DNA of 64,000 bases, taken from Meghimatium bilineatum (taxonomy: Eukaryota > Mollusca > Gastropoda > Stylommatophora > Philomycidae). Numbering within the stretch: the stretch's first letter is position 1; every line of letters starts with the position of its first letter. The stretch spans positions 22,696,173-22,760,172 of the forward strand of contig CM067311.1 of NCBI GenBank assembly GCA_034231615.1, given 5' to 3'. The position numbers were made by a program, and so were the translations under genes. Positions 35,330-46,938 of the stretch are shown piece by piece. The notes under the pieces are model-generated. The model worked only from the letters and a program-made list of their open reading frames with translations. It did not search any database and was not told the DNA's origin.

Positions 35330-36180
35330 GGATACCACACCTATTGTCAAACTTGTATGCAACACTTGTATTTATTGTATTAATGTGTAATGTGTTTTAC
35401 CAAAGACATTACGCCAAGAACCCATATGGCGGATGTGCACATTAAAGGACAATTTCCCTGTAATCTATTTGTCTGTATCTATACAGACACCTCAACATTA
35501 AGACATCACGTACGCCAGAGACATGGCGAAAATAACCCCTCATGTGTTACGGGGCTTAGAAACAACACATCAAGGAAGGTTATCGCGCCACTGCGTGTCG
35601 TCTCATCAACCTCAACAACAACTTCAGCTTATAACCATGATGGTCGCAATCTGGATAATGTAATCACTCCGATAAACGTGATGGTAATTGAACCACAGTT
35701 GTTAGAAATGTTGGCCCATAAACCTACATATACACCACATGATGATTAAACTACTTCTATACAAATTTTGGATCATCAAATAAAATTAGTTTTGGATTGT
35801 GATGATATACATATTCGAGATAAGGCTAGACTCTATCAGCGAGCGTTACACCAGTATATGACACGTCTCGAGCAATATCAGAACATATCTCTGGGTCTGT
35901 TAGGTACCCACTCAATACGTGTAGCAGCTGTAAAACCCGTACATAAAGAGGTTGAACCAAATGAGCAAGCGGTATAGAAGGTCGAAGTGTCCACCGATCC
36001 AATAGAGCAAACAGAGAAAATATCATATGCAGATAGAAAAGAACGTAAGCTAAACCACAAAGTAAAACTCTTACTTCTACGCTCACATGGGATGAATGGT
36101 AGACAGCGTCATGCGTGTGTAATAACAGTGCTATATTATAAAGGAATGGTTTAAACACAACGTTCCTCAATGGTGCCGAA
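35330..36180 (+). pseudogene. Zinc-finger protein remnant, right arm
   Basis: Plus-strand mirror of 33,440-33,830, extending further. It shows TPRTHMADVHIKGQFPC and YTDTSTLRHHVRQRHG (finger parts), then HKPTYTPHDD, a helical stretch KARLYQRALHQYMTRLEQYQ and a basic stretch YADRKERKLNHKV. The longer piece suggests a protein with N-terminal fingers and a helical region behind. It is broken. I could not place it in a family. Confidence 0.55.
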
Positions 36181-36691
36181 ATCACGTTACCGCGATAATT
36201 GTTTGTAGCTCCAATTGAAATTATATGTGGTAATTTGCATGTATTCTATAGCTTGAATAATGCTGCACCAACCACACCTACTAGCATTCCATATTTTTGC
36301 ATAGTATATCTGACCACAGATTCTTATGCTGATCGTATGGTGGACTTCTTAAGGCGGGTTTATATTGGAACTATATCAACGTATCTAGTTGTTGCTAGTG
36401 TATTCTTCGATTTAACAGCTGTCGAAAAGCTTATAAGCGCACCCACGATAACCAGAAAAAAGTTTCATCAATAGAGGTAGTCAGACTCTGTTAAGAACCA
36501 AGAAGAGTAAAGCCATTTAACGTTGAATATTTTATCCATTACACCATTACACATTACCCTGCCTTATTTTTATTTTTTTTAAATATTGAAGTGTTGCATT
36601 ATATTTGAACTTGTCCATGGATTCATAAATAAAGTATGTATTATATTTGAAATTGCTAATGTATTTATAAAAAATTTATGTATTATATTTG

Positions 36692-37909
36692 TTTGTTTGT
36701 TTGTTTTCGTTCGCTCCATCACGGATATCCGTGCGATTTCCGCCGGGAGCGTGATTACGTTGTGCCACCGTTATGCGCCTTGTAGGCCTAGCACATCCGA
36801 TTTCGGCATGCCTTGACAATTCGGGTGGGCTATCCTTAGCCTGTGACAGACTCTATATCTGTCTCCAGACACGCGTAATGGAGCCTCTTCGCCCAGACGA
36901 TTTTTTGCTCTCGTCTGACTCAAACGAGGTGTTCCACTGTCTATGAACTTGCCTCGTATAATTTGATGTGCTGTGCCTGTGCCCATTGGGTACTGAACCG
37001 TTTCTCATCCGTGAGCCTGGTTCCTTAAGGGGAAGAACTCAACAGAGAGTTGGACCCTGGCTCTTTCGCCCTCTTAGCCGAGGTGTCATTCACGGACATC
37101 GCGTACCCCTTGTCCAAGTTCGAGTCTCACACCACGCGTTTGAGAGCAAGGCGTTCTCGAGCTGAGCGTCCTTGTCCCGATAGCGCCTGAGCCCATCAGG
37201 TACTGAACCCTTTCTCTATTCAAGTGTACTTACGGTGTAGGAAAACCTGACAGTAGAGTTGGGCCAGGGCTAAATCGTTGTCCCTTTTGTGCCTGAGCGC
37301 ATCGAGTACGGAACCCTTTCTCTTCGCGAGCATATTTCCGGTTTAGGAAGGCTCTACATTAGAGTTGGATTAGGTCTTCTTGCTTTACCAAACGCCAATG
37401 AATGGGTCTGGGTCTCTGCCTGTAAGGCACACAGGTAACTAGAAGCTCGTCTAGAGCTGACGGAGCTTATAGTTCCCCTTTCCTAGGAACTTTTCATTTT
37501 CTATTTGCAGTTCGCGCTGCCCTCTAGCGTTGTTCTACCCTTTCATTGTTTCATTGTACTCAGTATGAAATCTATTTGTCTCTCGCCATGCATCTACCTT
37601 TACGTGCATTTTACATTGGCCGCCCCTCCAATGTTCGGACTGGACTGACTTGCTTCACTGTATGTCGACAGTGTCGCTATATGTGGTGATGCTGGTGGTG
37701 TCGGAGATATTGTCTGTCTCTTGTGCAGTCAAATCTCTTTCCATCTGCTACCTCCACATTCTCGGACACGATCCCCAAACGATTTGGCCAGAATCAGCTC
37801 GAGCTGCTGTATTTCTGTTTCCAGGGTGCACTGCGTGGAGGTACATTTGGGATCTTGGTTATCTGCTAACCCTGGGCCCGCCTAGAGCGATGCGTTCCCT
37901 TTGCATCCC
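36692..37909 (-). mobile_element. 1.22-kb retroposon with (CAAA)n tail, copy 2
   Basis: Same element as 29,930-31,158, about 95% identical by eye in the first 300 bases, on the minus strand. Flanked by TGTATTATATTTG at 36,679-36,691 and 37,910-37,922, an exact 13-bp duplication. The left arm is empty at the corresponding place near 32,400. Confidence 0.85.
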
Positions 37910-38104
37910 TGTATTATATTTGAAATTGTCCCTATATTTATAAATAAAGTATGTAGTATATATAAAAAGAATATAGTTGTCTAGTTTTCTGGTTCGTGTC
38001 TGTGTTGTGTTACACTTTGTTGTATTTAAAATGTGTTGTGTTAAGTGTATTGTATTAATGTGCACCACTGATGGTAAGTCTTTTTCAAAGTTCAGCCAAG
38101 CAGT

Positions 38105-38460
38105 GGATATCAGCACGAGATATTGATAGCGGATAGCAACAAGGGGCTATTGACAGGTGATATCAGCAAGGGATTTTGACAAGGGGATATCAGCAGGAGA
38201 TCTTGACAGGGGATACCAGCTTGGGATATTGACAGGAGATCTAGACAGAAGGACAAAAGCACCTGGTCGTGACAGGAGATGTCAGTATAGGATAGTGGCA
38301 GGGGGATATCAGCAGGGATTCTTGACAGGTGTTATCAGCAGTTGACCTTGATAGGGAGTATCAACAATGGATCTTCACAGGGAATATTAGTAGATGATCT
38401 TGACAGGGAATATCAACAGGGGATCATGACAGGGAATATCACTCAGTGATATTGATAGGG
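38105..38460 (-). repeat. Degenerate ~20-bp GATATC-rich repeats, right arm
   Basis: Mirror of 31,900-32,215. Confidence 0.75.
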
Positions 38461-39259
38461 TCTATGTATGAAAAGTGTTGGTATTGTTTATTATGCGAAT
38501 AGTAATAAACAATGTCGTTTCATAAACAGAAGCTTGTCAATATGATGTATGAAGTTCATGAGAATAGTTGGAATATGGTTTAATATGTATGGTATGATAA
38601 TTTTAAAAACTGATAAAACATGAAGTTTGCCATATGAAAATATAGTACTAGGACCCTGTTTTATTCATAAGTATCGCGAAATGTGCACGTATAAAATAGC
38701 GACAAATACTGGCTTTGCTCATACCGAAAAGTGCTACCACTAACATGCCTAGCTGTGAAAAAGTGATAAATGATGGAGTCCCACAAATACAAATATGTCA
38801 AAATATGTTATGTTGTTTGTGGAAACGTGGTGAAAAATAGTTTCATGTGCTATGGTAATGTAGAAAACTGATAAAACATAACAAAAATCAGTAAAAGTGA
38901 TTTAGCGAAAGTATTGAAATGTGATTTCGTATAGCCTCTTAATTTAGAAAACGGATAAAATTTACAGTATGCCATATGAAAATATGGTAATATGACACAT
39001 ATTGATACATAAATGTCATGAAATGTGCCCAGTAAAAATAGAAAAGTGACAAATAGTGCCCTTGATCATTTCGAAAAGAAGATAAAAACAAGTTTCTAGT
39101 TATTAAAAGTGATAAATTATGGTGTTCAACTAATAAAACTTGTCAAATATGCTATAGCATTGATGCGAAGTGGTGAAATGTGGTTTCGTATGACCTGCTA
39201 ATTTAGAAAACTGATAAACATGACGTTTGCGCTATGGCAGTATGTTAATATAAGATCTG

Positions 39260-39570
39260 TTGGCAGAAAAAAACTTAGAACACAGAGAGAACATAATTAA
39301 AGCGGCGCCTAAGAACATAGTTAAAGAACCCAGCGAGAACATATTAAGACTATATTAACCCAATGTAGAACATGTTAGAATGTAGTAAGGACATACTGAT
39401 TATATGTTAGAACATATTTGAAGAACATAAAGAGATCACAATTCGACCATAACTGAAGCGTGGACTGAAAAAATAGTTGAATAACCTAGCGAGAACATAC
39501 TAAGAATATATTAAACATAGTAGAATATGATAGAAGATAGTGTAAATATATTGAGAACATTTTTGTTATA
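39260..39570 (-). repeat. Degenerate AGAACATA-type repeats, right arm
   Basis: Mirror of 29,160-29,470; text such as CAGCGAGAACATATTAAGAC recurs loosely. Confidence 0.6.
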
Positions 39571-40552
39571 TGAGGGATATTAGCCGTCCGAAAGGATCCA
39601 TTCCTCCACGTTTTTGCTGGCGTAGCACTACTTATTTGGTGGATAATCACAAACAATTCGCTGTGTTAAAAATTGTGTTATCTCCCCTGGGTGATAAGAT
39701 ATGCCGGGTTCATGCAATTTAATTACCTCGGTGGTCGTTGTTAATGGGTGTCTGACTCTCCGACCCTACGCGCTCACCTTAATGATTGATATCTGTTTAT
39801 TTTGAGTTGACTTTAAAGTCTGGAATAAAGCTGTGTAGGAATTTCTTACGTTAATTTATTTTAAAAAATAACATAAATACGGGTTCTGTTTGTATTTTAT
39901 AAAATTCCATTAATGTATATAGATAGGATTCTGTATTTTACAGGCATAGATACCATAGAAGTAATATAATAATGGTGACCTTTTAACACTCTATGTGTGT
40001 GTGAGTAAGTGTGAGCGAGATAACACGCATTTCTGGTCAGGAATTTGAACGTTTAACACAAGTTTCACACGGAAAAGTACGAGACTGTGGTATTTCCTCA
40101 ACTAGGTGGCCCAGCGCTAACTAACCCATTGAAAAATTACTATTTTGCTGATCTTTCGTTATGTCCCCGACCTAGTTGAGGAAGTCTGACCTTTAACCGG
40201 ACAACTTTGTTGGAAGCTTACTTGCCCTTGTAAAACAGAACCAAATAAACCAGTGGAAACGATACAAGATGCGTGCTAAACACATAAGCCCAACAGATAA
40301 GACCATGTTGCCATGTTTGATTGATGGTGACACCACGTGTATATTATCTGTGGTATCGTGTTGTACCGGATGACCATACCACGTGCCAACCGGTTTCGAT
40401 TACATACGCATATCCACCATATTGGATGTGCGCGCACACCCTGCACATTCGAGGTTCATTACATGCACTATACACTACTGGGGTGTGTGATAAAATGCCG
40501 CATGCCCTGGCTGTCGCCATGTCATGTTCTGGGTGAGATTTTTTAAATTTTG

Positions 40553-41095
40553 TGTGATTTTGAAGATGCTTAATTAAACAAACGTTCATATGCGTCCTAT
40601 TATTTATTCTTTCATTGGTTAGTTTGTAATCATTTAAGCATATTTATCTGTATAATGAGCAAGCATTGATACACACGACACAATCTTATGTTACACGGTA
40701 TATAAACGTGATCTAGCTGAAATATACACATGATACTATCAATATTACACGGCGTATACATTTGAGCATACATTGATTTTACTGGCAATTTGGTGATGGT
40801 CTTTTTGTCATTTTAGAGTTCATGGTTTAAGATTGTGTTTTCTCCGTAAAACAATATGTTTATGGATCCCTGAATATTGAAAAGGATCCGTAATTTGTAT
40901 AACATTTTGTATACATTTATAGTCTCAATAATATTGTGTTCCCAAAATAAAGCAGTGTAAATAATCATTTGTAAGAATTAAAATAAGGTTATTTCTCTTA
41001 TTTAAATTCACTTCAAGTTTTTAGAATGCAATATCAGTTTTGAAAATGTTAGTTTATTTATGATGTCAGTTTTAGGCTAAAAGAAATTACCTCCT
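40553..41095. other. Unassigned AT-rich spacer
   Basis: No gene or repeat seen. Confidence 0.5.
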
Positions 41096-41099
41096 CCCC

Positions 41100-41335
41100 T
41101 TCCCAAAAGCAAACACAAACTGTAAAGCAAAAAACAACCACACACTGTATACACAAAATAACAACCACATTGTGTAAACAAAAACCGCACACTTTAAGCA
41201 ACAACAAAAAATAACTACATACTGTAAACAAAAAGAACTACAATAACCACAAACTGTAAACAAAAACACCCACCATAACCAACACTGTAAACACAAAAAC
41301 AACAACAATCACACACTGGAAAAGGCAAAACACTA
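41100..41335. repeat. Degenerate A- and C-rich tandem repeat
   Basis: Eight or so loose copies of ACTGTAAACAAAAACAACCAC-like text, 25-32 bp apart. Confidence 0.8.
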
Positions 41336-41985
41336 GTAAAAACAATAATATACAACTTGTCATATTTTTTAGTTTTTATATATATAGGCCTAATGCATAC
41401 CTGAACCTAATGCACTTGAAGGATTCTGTAAAAACTAAATTCTGTAAACAAATTTTATCATGAAATTACATTTGATATTTTATAAACCACGTTGAACAAA
41501 CTATATCACACTTTCAGCGAGTTCCCGCACTGTTTCAGTCTTTGGTAGTCGCGAACTTTCAAATACGAATACTTGTTCTCCAATATTATCGATTACTTTT
41601 GTCTACGGTAGACGATTACACATTAGGCGTCGTCACGATATATCGTGCTGTCAATGTGATCTTCTGAAACGTCAACCAAATAGAAGCATTCGTACAGTCG
41701 CGACAATCTACAATATACGGCCCGAGGACTGCCTACAATGGAAATAATTTTTCTACAGTACACATTTTACTTTTCTTGGATATTTATTGACTGTGGACAC
41801 AATGGATACACCCAGTGACAAATGAAAATCACGGAGAAAAAAACGCGTCTCTCTGAATGATGATCTAACAGGACTGAATAATAACGGTAGACACGACTGT
41901 GCTGCTCTATACAAACTTACATTTAATATATATATATACACTTTTCATTACTGCAAATTTTTCTATGAAGGAATGAAGGCAGGTT
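41336..41985. other. Unassigned spacer
   Basis: No gene or repeat seen; a short run of TA dinucleotides lies near 41,925-41,938. Confidence 0.5.
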
Positions 41986-42130
41986 AAATAAGGGCTGTGG
42001 AAATAAATGCCGCTTTGTCATAGCAGACACCGCGACATGTACAGGAAGGATATTGATTGTACCTCCGGAAGGATTAAATACTGTCCCAACCATGGATTGA
42101 ATCCGGGACAAAAAGAATCAGAGAACGGCG
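41986..42130 (+). mobile_element. SINE-like repeat S2
   Basis: Matches 27,795-27,960 (CTGTGGAAATAAATGCCGCT, CGCGACATGTACAGGA). The block ATGGATTGAATCCGGGAC resembles a tRNA B-box region on either strand. It directly precedes a LINE fragment. Confidence 0.55.
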
Positions 42131-42159
42131 TTCTGAGATACGTTCATTCGCTGCACCAT

Positions 42160-42950
42160 ATTAAATATGAGCCACATAACCAAAATACTTCTCAGAATCA
42201 TCATTAAGAGTGTGAGAAAGAAAATAAAATCAGAAATAAGTCAAGAACAATGTAGCTTTGTAGAAGGCAAAGGTACTAACAATGCTATATATATTTTGAG
42301 AACACTAATACAGAGGTCTATAGAGGTAAAAACATATCTATACCTCTGTTTTATAGACTACACGAAAGCATTTGAAAAAAGTTAAACATGCGAAGTTATG
42401 CACTTGCTAGAGAATTTGAACATTGACAGTAAGGATTTAAGAGAACATGTACTGGCAACAAACAGCAGCAATACAAGTAGGAAATCAATTTGGCCCTTTT
42501 CAACACAAAAAAAAAACAAGGAATCAGACAGGGATGTGTGCTTTCACCAGACCTGTTCTCTTTATACAGTGAAAACATATTGCGTGCTATAGTAGATATC
42601 CCAGGAATATCAGTGGAATAACATAAATAACTTGAGATATGCGGATGACACTGTTCTGATTGCAGAAAGTCAGGAAGACCATCAAGATTTAATTAATGTA
42701 GCAGTCACAGAAAGTAAAGAGAAAGACCTCTTCCTAAATATCAAGAAAACAGAAGTAATGGTCATTTCATAGGAAAAAAAACACACCTTGCAAGATCAAA
42801 GTTAATGATATAGTATTAAAACAGGTCCACCGATTCAAATATTTAGGTACAACGATTAAAGCAGATTGATGAAGTTCAACAGAAATAAGAAGCAGAATAG
42901 GACAGGCAAAAACAACATCAGAAAAACTATACACAAAAGACATAAACTAT
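42160..42950 (+). pseudogene. LINE (family C) reverse transcriptase fragment
   Basis: Reads FVEGKGTNNAIYILRTLIQR, CFIDYTKAFEKS, then after frame changes LRYADDTVLIAESQEDHQDL (catalytic YADD kept) and LNIKKTEVMV. The family is the one at 48,540-49,380, whose surviving part starts just after this catalytic block. The region between the fingers and the YADD box is shortened, and stops are frequent. Confidence 0.8.
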
Positions 42951-42959
42951 GCACATAAC

Positions 42960-43310
42960 GAGATCAGCAGAGCAATTAAACAACCAAATAGAGAACAAAA
43001 AAATAAAACAAGTCAAATAATTCAAGTACCTAGAAAGTATCTTCACAGAAGACGGACAACTCGACAGAGAGATATAAACAATGTCAAAAGGCAAATGCTG
43101 TGACATACCAGCTGTCACCTTTGCAATTGCACCCAAAAATCAACATGAAAGTAAAGAAACAAATGATTAAGAGCATCTTTATACCAACATTATGCTACCA
43201 ATACCAGACTTGGCAACTGACATCTACACATAAGAGAAAGATCGAAACTTGCGAACTGAAATGGCTAAGGAAGACTATTGAAGTCACCAACACCACCTGG
43301 GGATAGACAA
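42960..43310 (+). pseudogene. LINE (family B) C-terminal fragment
   Basis: Reads FKYLESIFTEDGQLDREI, AVTYQLSPLQLHPKINMK, SIFIPTLCYQYQT and CELKWLRKT. These match the family B relic at 2.23-2.46 kb (AVTYQLSILLLHQKINLD, FLPTLCYQCQT). It is abruptly joined to the family C fragment on its left, so it is a fusion of two LINE pieces by nested insertion or recombination. Confidence 0.75.
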
Positions 43311-43466
43311 TAGACAATGCTGTCCCCAATATTTCTCCAGGAATTTGGAAATCAGAATATGATATTGAGTAATAGTACTAGTACTTGCCAGAAAAGCTGG
43401 TACTTACCCCATATTTTCTAACTGGTTTTCGCAAAAAAGATTTTTTTTAAATCCGCATGTTCGTTT

Positions 43467-43700
43467 GTTGCCGGGTTCAGAAAGGAAATTACAGAATAGC
43501 AACACTTATGTGCCATGCGCATTATAAGAGGTGGCAAAGAAGGGTGTGTAGATGGAGGCTGTCCCATCCCATAGAGGGTCAAAGGGACTCAGAAGCCATG
43601 CCGATGTAGGATGTGTTGGCCCAAAAAGCACAGATATCGCAGCCAAGTTGTAAACAATGGCACGATATTTCCGTTCCCCGGACGACATGGTGCTAATTGA
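43467..43700 (+). mobile_element. SINE-L copy without the nested MITE
   Basis: Aligns along its length with 60,230-60,910: GTTGCCGGGTTCAGAAAGG, AGAATAGCAACACT, GCCATGCGCATTATAAGAGG, CAGATATCGCAGCC. It runs through the point where the 60-kb copy holds a MITE, so it is the empty-site reference. The (GAA)n tail is replaced by an A-rich end. Confidence 0.7.
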
Positions 43701-45253
43701 AAAAAATTGGGGCTGTCCATAAATTACGTAAATAACTATGGATCGGGTAGGGTCCAAAGAAGATTGACAGTTGTTGGCAAGGGAAAGTGGGAGCTGACAA
43801 AAGTTGACGTCGAAAATACTGTTTTTATACACCAACTAGTTTTTTTGAATTTGAAACATTTTTATAAAAATCGGAACACTTTTCCCGTATTTTATCAACT
43901 TAACAAACACAGTGTATAGAAGGAATAGGGGATGTGAGTACAATTTTATGACGTAATTAAAAATGACGTAAAAAATGGTTGACAATTGTTGTTGACAAGT
44001 GGATGGGAGTCAAAAATGTTCAAAAATATAGTTGAGGTAATGTATAAAGGACAGCTCCTTTCCGAATGAATGAAAAAGAAAAAACGCATAAAATCGATAA
44101 TATTAGCTTTTTAAATATATTTGTCCTCCCTTTTTTTTCTTACCGTAGAGGTGTCTATGGACCCGATTCTATTATAATAGTTGGTGTTTCTTTTTCTAAT
44201 CAATTCCTTGGGATGGAAAAGTGAATAATATTTGAGTTCCTATTTTGAATTTATTGTTGGTATGCATGATTCAGTCAAAGCTAGAAACCAAAATGAAAGT
44301 ATAGGAGTAAAATGCTATAAATAAAACATGCTGACGACGGAAGTCCATCAGAGGGACATAACTCATTCTCAATGCAAATAGAAAAATGACAGCCGAGCCA
44401 AATGAGAAAGATCTGTCTTGTATTAACAATGAGATCGTTATATTTGCTGAGTGAATTTATTATTGTTTGGCACTGTATGTTATTCTATTCATGGCCATGT
44501 TAATCATGTGAAATTGTTCTGAATACGATATCGAGGTGGTTAAAATAAACCATTGAACGTGATTACTGACCACAAGTAGGTGTTGCACAAGATGGAAGTC
44601 ATTAATTTTGTCACAAAATAATGTGAAAATAATTGAACTGCAATAGGTAATTTCTAAAGGTTTGATTATTATGAGGGTCTAGTACTAGTTATGTGTGGCG
44701 TAGACGATAGTTGTGCCGGTAGTTTGTTGTACACGCATGCGCAGTGCAGATACGAAATCGCGACCATGATCCAAGAATGTACAAGAAAAAAATAGGATAT
44801 ACCGATATAGTGGTTTTTTAATTGACTTTCTGCCCATGATAGACATAAAGAAATCGTTAATGTTAACGCCGAGAACTGTTTAGAGCTGTGCATAACTGGG
44901 CAAATTAGTTTTTAGAAGGACACGCATCACTTGCTGATAAAGCGCAACCTGATCGTGCAAAACATAGATGAAATAGCTTCAGCAATGTTGGTGAAAATTA
45001 TGTGGAGAAATAAAACAACACCGCCAGTCTAAAATTATAGTTTTTATGTACGTATTGTATTCCGATCCCCCCCTCCCCCCGTCATTTGCGGCTCACTTGT
45101 TTTATTGAATTCCCCTCATAACAATGTTTTTATTTGAAGCTTATAATTAACTCAAGGTGCCGTGTGCATCATTTTTCTTTTGTAATTTGATAAATAAAGT
45201 AGTACTTAAAAATTGCATAATTTATGGAGTTATACTAAGTTTCGATTGTGTAA
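43701..45253. other. Unassigned spacer
   Basis: 1.5 kb of AT-rich sequence with C-rich text near 45,065. No gene or repeat that I can support. Confidence 0.5.
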
Positions 45254-45267
45254 CCCCCCCCCCCCCC

Positions 45268-45434
45268 CCCGGCCGATCTTAGACCATTGCAACCTATGCG
45301 GCCGCAGTGGGCCCCGCACTTTATAGGCCCATAAATTCATATTATAATTTATTTTATTATCCTCTTCTCTACCCAGACTAGGCCCCGCGCAATCCGTTTC
45401 GCATTGGGCCCCGCAATTGTTAGGGTCGGCCCTG
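45268..45434. mobile_element. hAT-like MITE in a poly-C site
   Basis: About 167 bp. The right end on the minus strand reads CAGGGCCGACCCTAAC and the left end on the plus strand reads CCGGCCGATCTTAGAC, an imperfect terminal inverted repeat of the CAGGG type common in hAT elements. Both sides are runs of 12-17 C, so the 8-bp duplication expected for hAT would be CCCCCCCC. Two internal GGGCCCCGCA blocks are also present. Confidence 0.55.
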
Positions 45435-45731
45435 CCCCCCCCCCCCTTTTCCTCAACACCGCAGTACAATACCTGCATTGAGTATCATTTAGCAGGTAGC
45501 CAAGTAGCTTAATTGATAACAGAAAGGGGTTTCCAAAACAATTCACATGTAAATAAGTTCCCACCTGCTCGATGATAGAGTGATTAGTTGGCCTACCTCA
45601 CAAGCACAACTCCTTTGTAGAGTGATTAATGGGCCCGCCTCGTAAGCGCAGCTCGGCAGAACTTACTTATTCTTCGAAAGCCGGCACCGATAGAGTTCTT
45701 GCAATGTGCTTGCACCGGTAGTCTACCAATT

Positions 45732-45893
45732 CTTCTTCTTCTTCAGCGTACATTCTCAAACTCCTGCTTAATGTCTCTTGTGGCAGGACCATGGTCCTAC
45801 TAGATTTCCAGCAGGATGTAGTCCAGAGAATGAAAATGCGTTGTGTCGCAGTTTTATTTGCGCCAATGACCCGACACATCCGTCTTCGGCGGG
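45732..45893 (-). mobile_element. Short (GAA)n SINE, full length
   Basis: A 162-bp minus-strand copy, ends as in the copies at 25,540 and 27,051. Flanked by GTCTACCAATT at 45,721-45,731 and 45,894-45,904, an exact 11-bp duplication. Confidence 0.88.
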
Positions 45894-45905
45894 GTCTACC
45901 AATTC

Positions 45906-46560
45906 AGTGTGCACTCATTTACATTGGTGGTGATACAACTTTATAGGCCCACTATGTATCATTACATCAACTAACATTACCTTAACTATATTTTTTCAAA
46001 TTTGTGACCTCCTTCCATTTGTCAACAACAATTGTCAACCATTTATATATGGTATGTTGCTTTACATATATATATATATATTAGCGTTGTATATATATAA
46101 CAACTCACAATAGTTAAGCAACAATGTCACGAAAAAAAAACATGGCTTGGACTAATAAGCAAGCAAGTAATAATAAACCTATTTACCTGATTAGTAGTTA
46201 GTGAAGGCCTAATTACATGACATGACCTGCAAGGCTTAGCCTCGTTGAACTTCTTCGGGGCTTTTCACACGATGACGGATAACCTGCGGACTGTACGGGT
46301 CTTCTTTTTTTTTTTTTTCAAGATGGTGAATATTCGGCCACACCGAGCCCGGTACGGGTTTTTTTCGAAATGGAGGATATGACAATGAAATTATTTAATT
46401 TATATGTGTACTTAGTAATGTGTGTGTGAAGTGTGTGTATGTGCATAATGTACGTAATGGGCAGGAGGCTGTAGTTGTATATATGTTGATATATATGGGA
46501 GGGGAGGATTCATTCATAAAAGTAGATTCTTAGCATGGCACGAAGCAATATATTCCAGAA
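45906..46560. other. Unassigned spacer
   Basis: AT-rich with a short TA run near 46,070 and a poly-T run near 46,310. No gene seen. Confidence 0.5.
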
Positions 46561-46563
46561 GTT

Positions 46564-46857
46564 TCACGAGGTCTGAAAGTCACAAGGCCAAGATCTCTGC
46601 GTTGACTTCAAGGGAACCCTATTCTTATTAGTTGGTTCTGCACATGGACAAGTCATGGGACCACCAGGATATGGTGCTAACCACCTTATGGCGAACTTTC
46701 CCCTAACATTTCCTCCGATCATACCAGGGACATCGTGAGCAGTGCACACGGCTTCACCCTTACCTATCTGTGAACTCCCATCATCCTCACAATCATCTAT
46801 AGAGTATATTGAGACAAATGGGGTACCTGTCAGAATGATGACAATGTTCGAATCCAC
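46564..46857 (-). CDS. Open frame of 97 codons, unrecognised
   Basis: Not repeat text and not AT-biased like its surroundings. The peptide has a Cys-containing acidic part (SIDDCEDDGSSQIGKGEAVC), a Gly-rich part (DVPGMIGGNVRGKFAIRW) and LAPYPGGPMTCPCAEPTNK. On the minus strand an AG acceptor-like CATTCTGACAG lies inside its start, so it could be an exon rather than a complete gene. I do not recognise the family. It is a candidate only, resting on composition and open length. Confidence 0.3.
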   Translation of the reverse strand: MDSNIVIILTGTPFVSIYSIDDCEDDGSSQIGKGEAVCTAHDVPGMIGGNVRGKFAIRWLAPYPGGPMTCPCAEPTNKNRVPLKSTQRSWPCDFQTS

Positions 46858-46938
46858 TTAATGAACTATGTCCTTAATATATTGTACCAACAACCACCAA
46901 CCCACATGACTCATAGTTCAACTCTCTGTCTCTCTTTC

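Larger units (their letters stand above)
28158..40552. mobile_element. Giant inverted-repeat element, about 12.4 kb, broken
   Basis: Two arms of about 6 kb are reverse complements. Anchor pairs include 28,385-28,430 with 40,270-40,320; 28,983-29,090 with 39,620-39,740; 33,040-33,130 with 36,060-36,150; 33,850-33,900 with 35,220-35,290; and 34,330-34,380 with 34,770-34,830. Identity by eye is about 90% in the better blocks, lower elsewhere, with indels. The centre (about 34,445-34,705) is single copy. The arms hold mirrored remnants of a zinc-finger protein, degenerate short tandem repeats and one retroposon each. I see no integrase, polymerase, capsid or reverse transcriptase, so the family is unknown. 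Long terminal repeats of this kind occur in foldback elements and, shorter, in Polinton-type elements. It looks old and broken at many points. Confidence 0.75.
34705..40552 (-). repeat. Right arm of the giant inverted repeat
   Basis: About 5.85 kb, complement of the left arm, with its own 1.22-kb retroposon at a non-corresponding place. Confidence 0.75.

Noticed and set aside
28158-40552. Assembly artefact or Polinton as the explanation of the giant inverted repeat
   Set aside because: The arms are diverged and carry different insertions, which argues against an artefact. No Polinton hallmark gene was recognised, so I do not assign that family.
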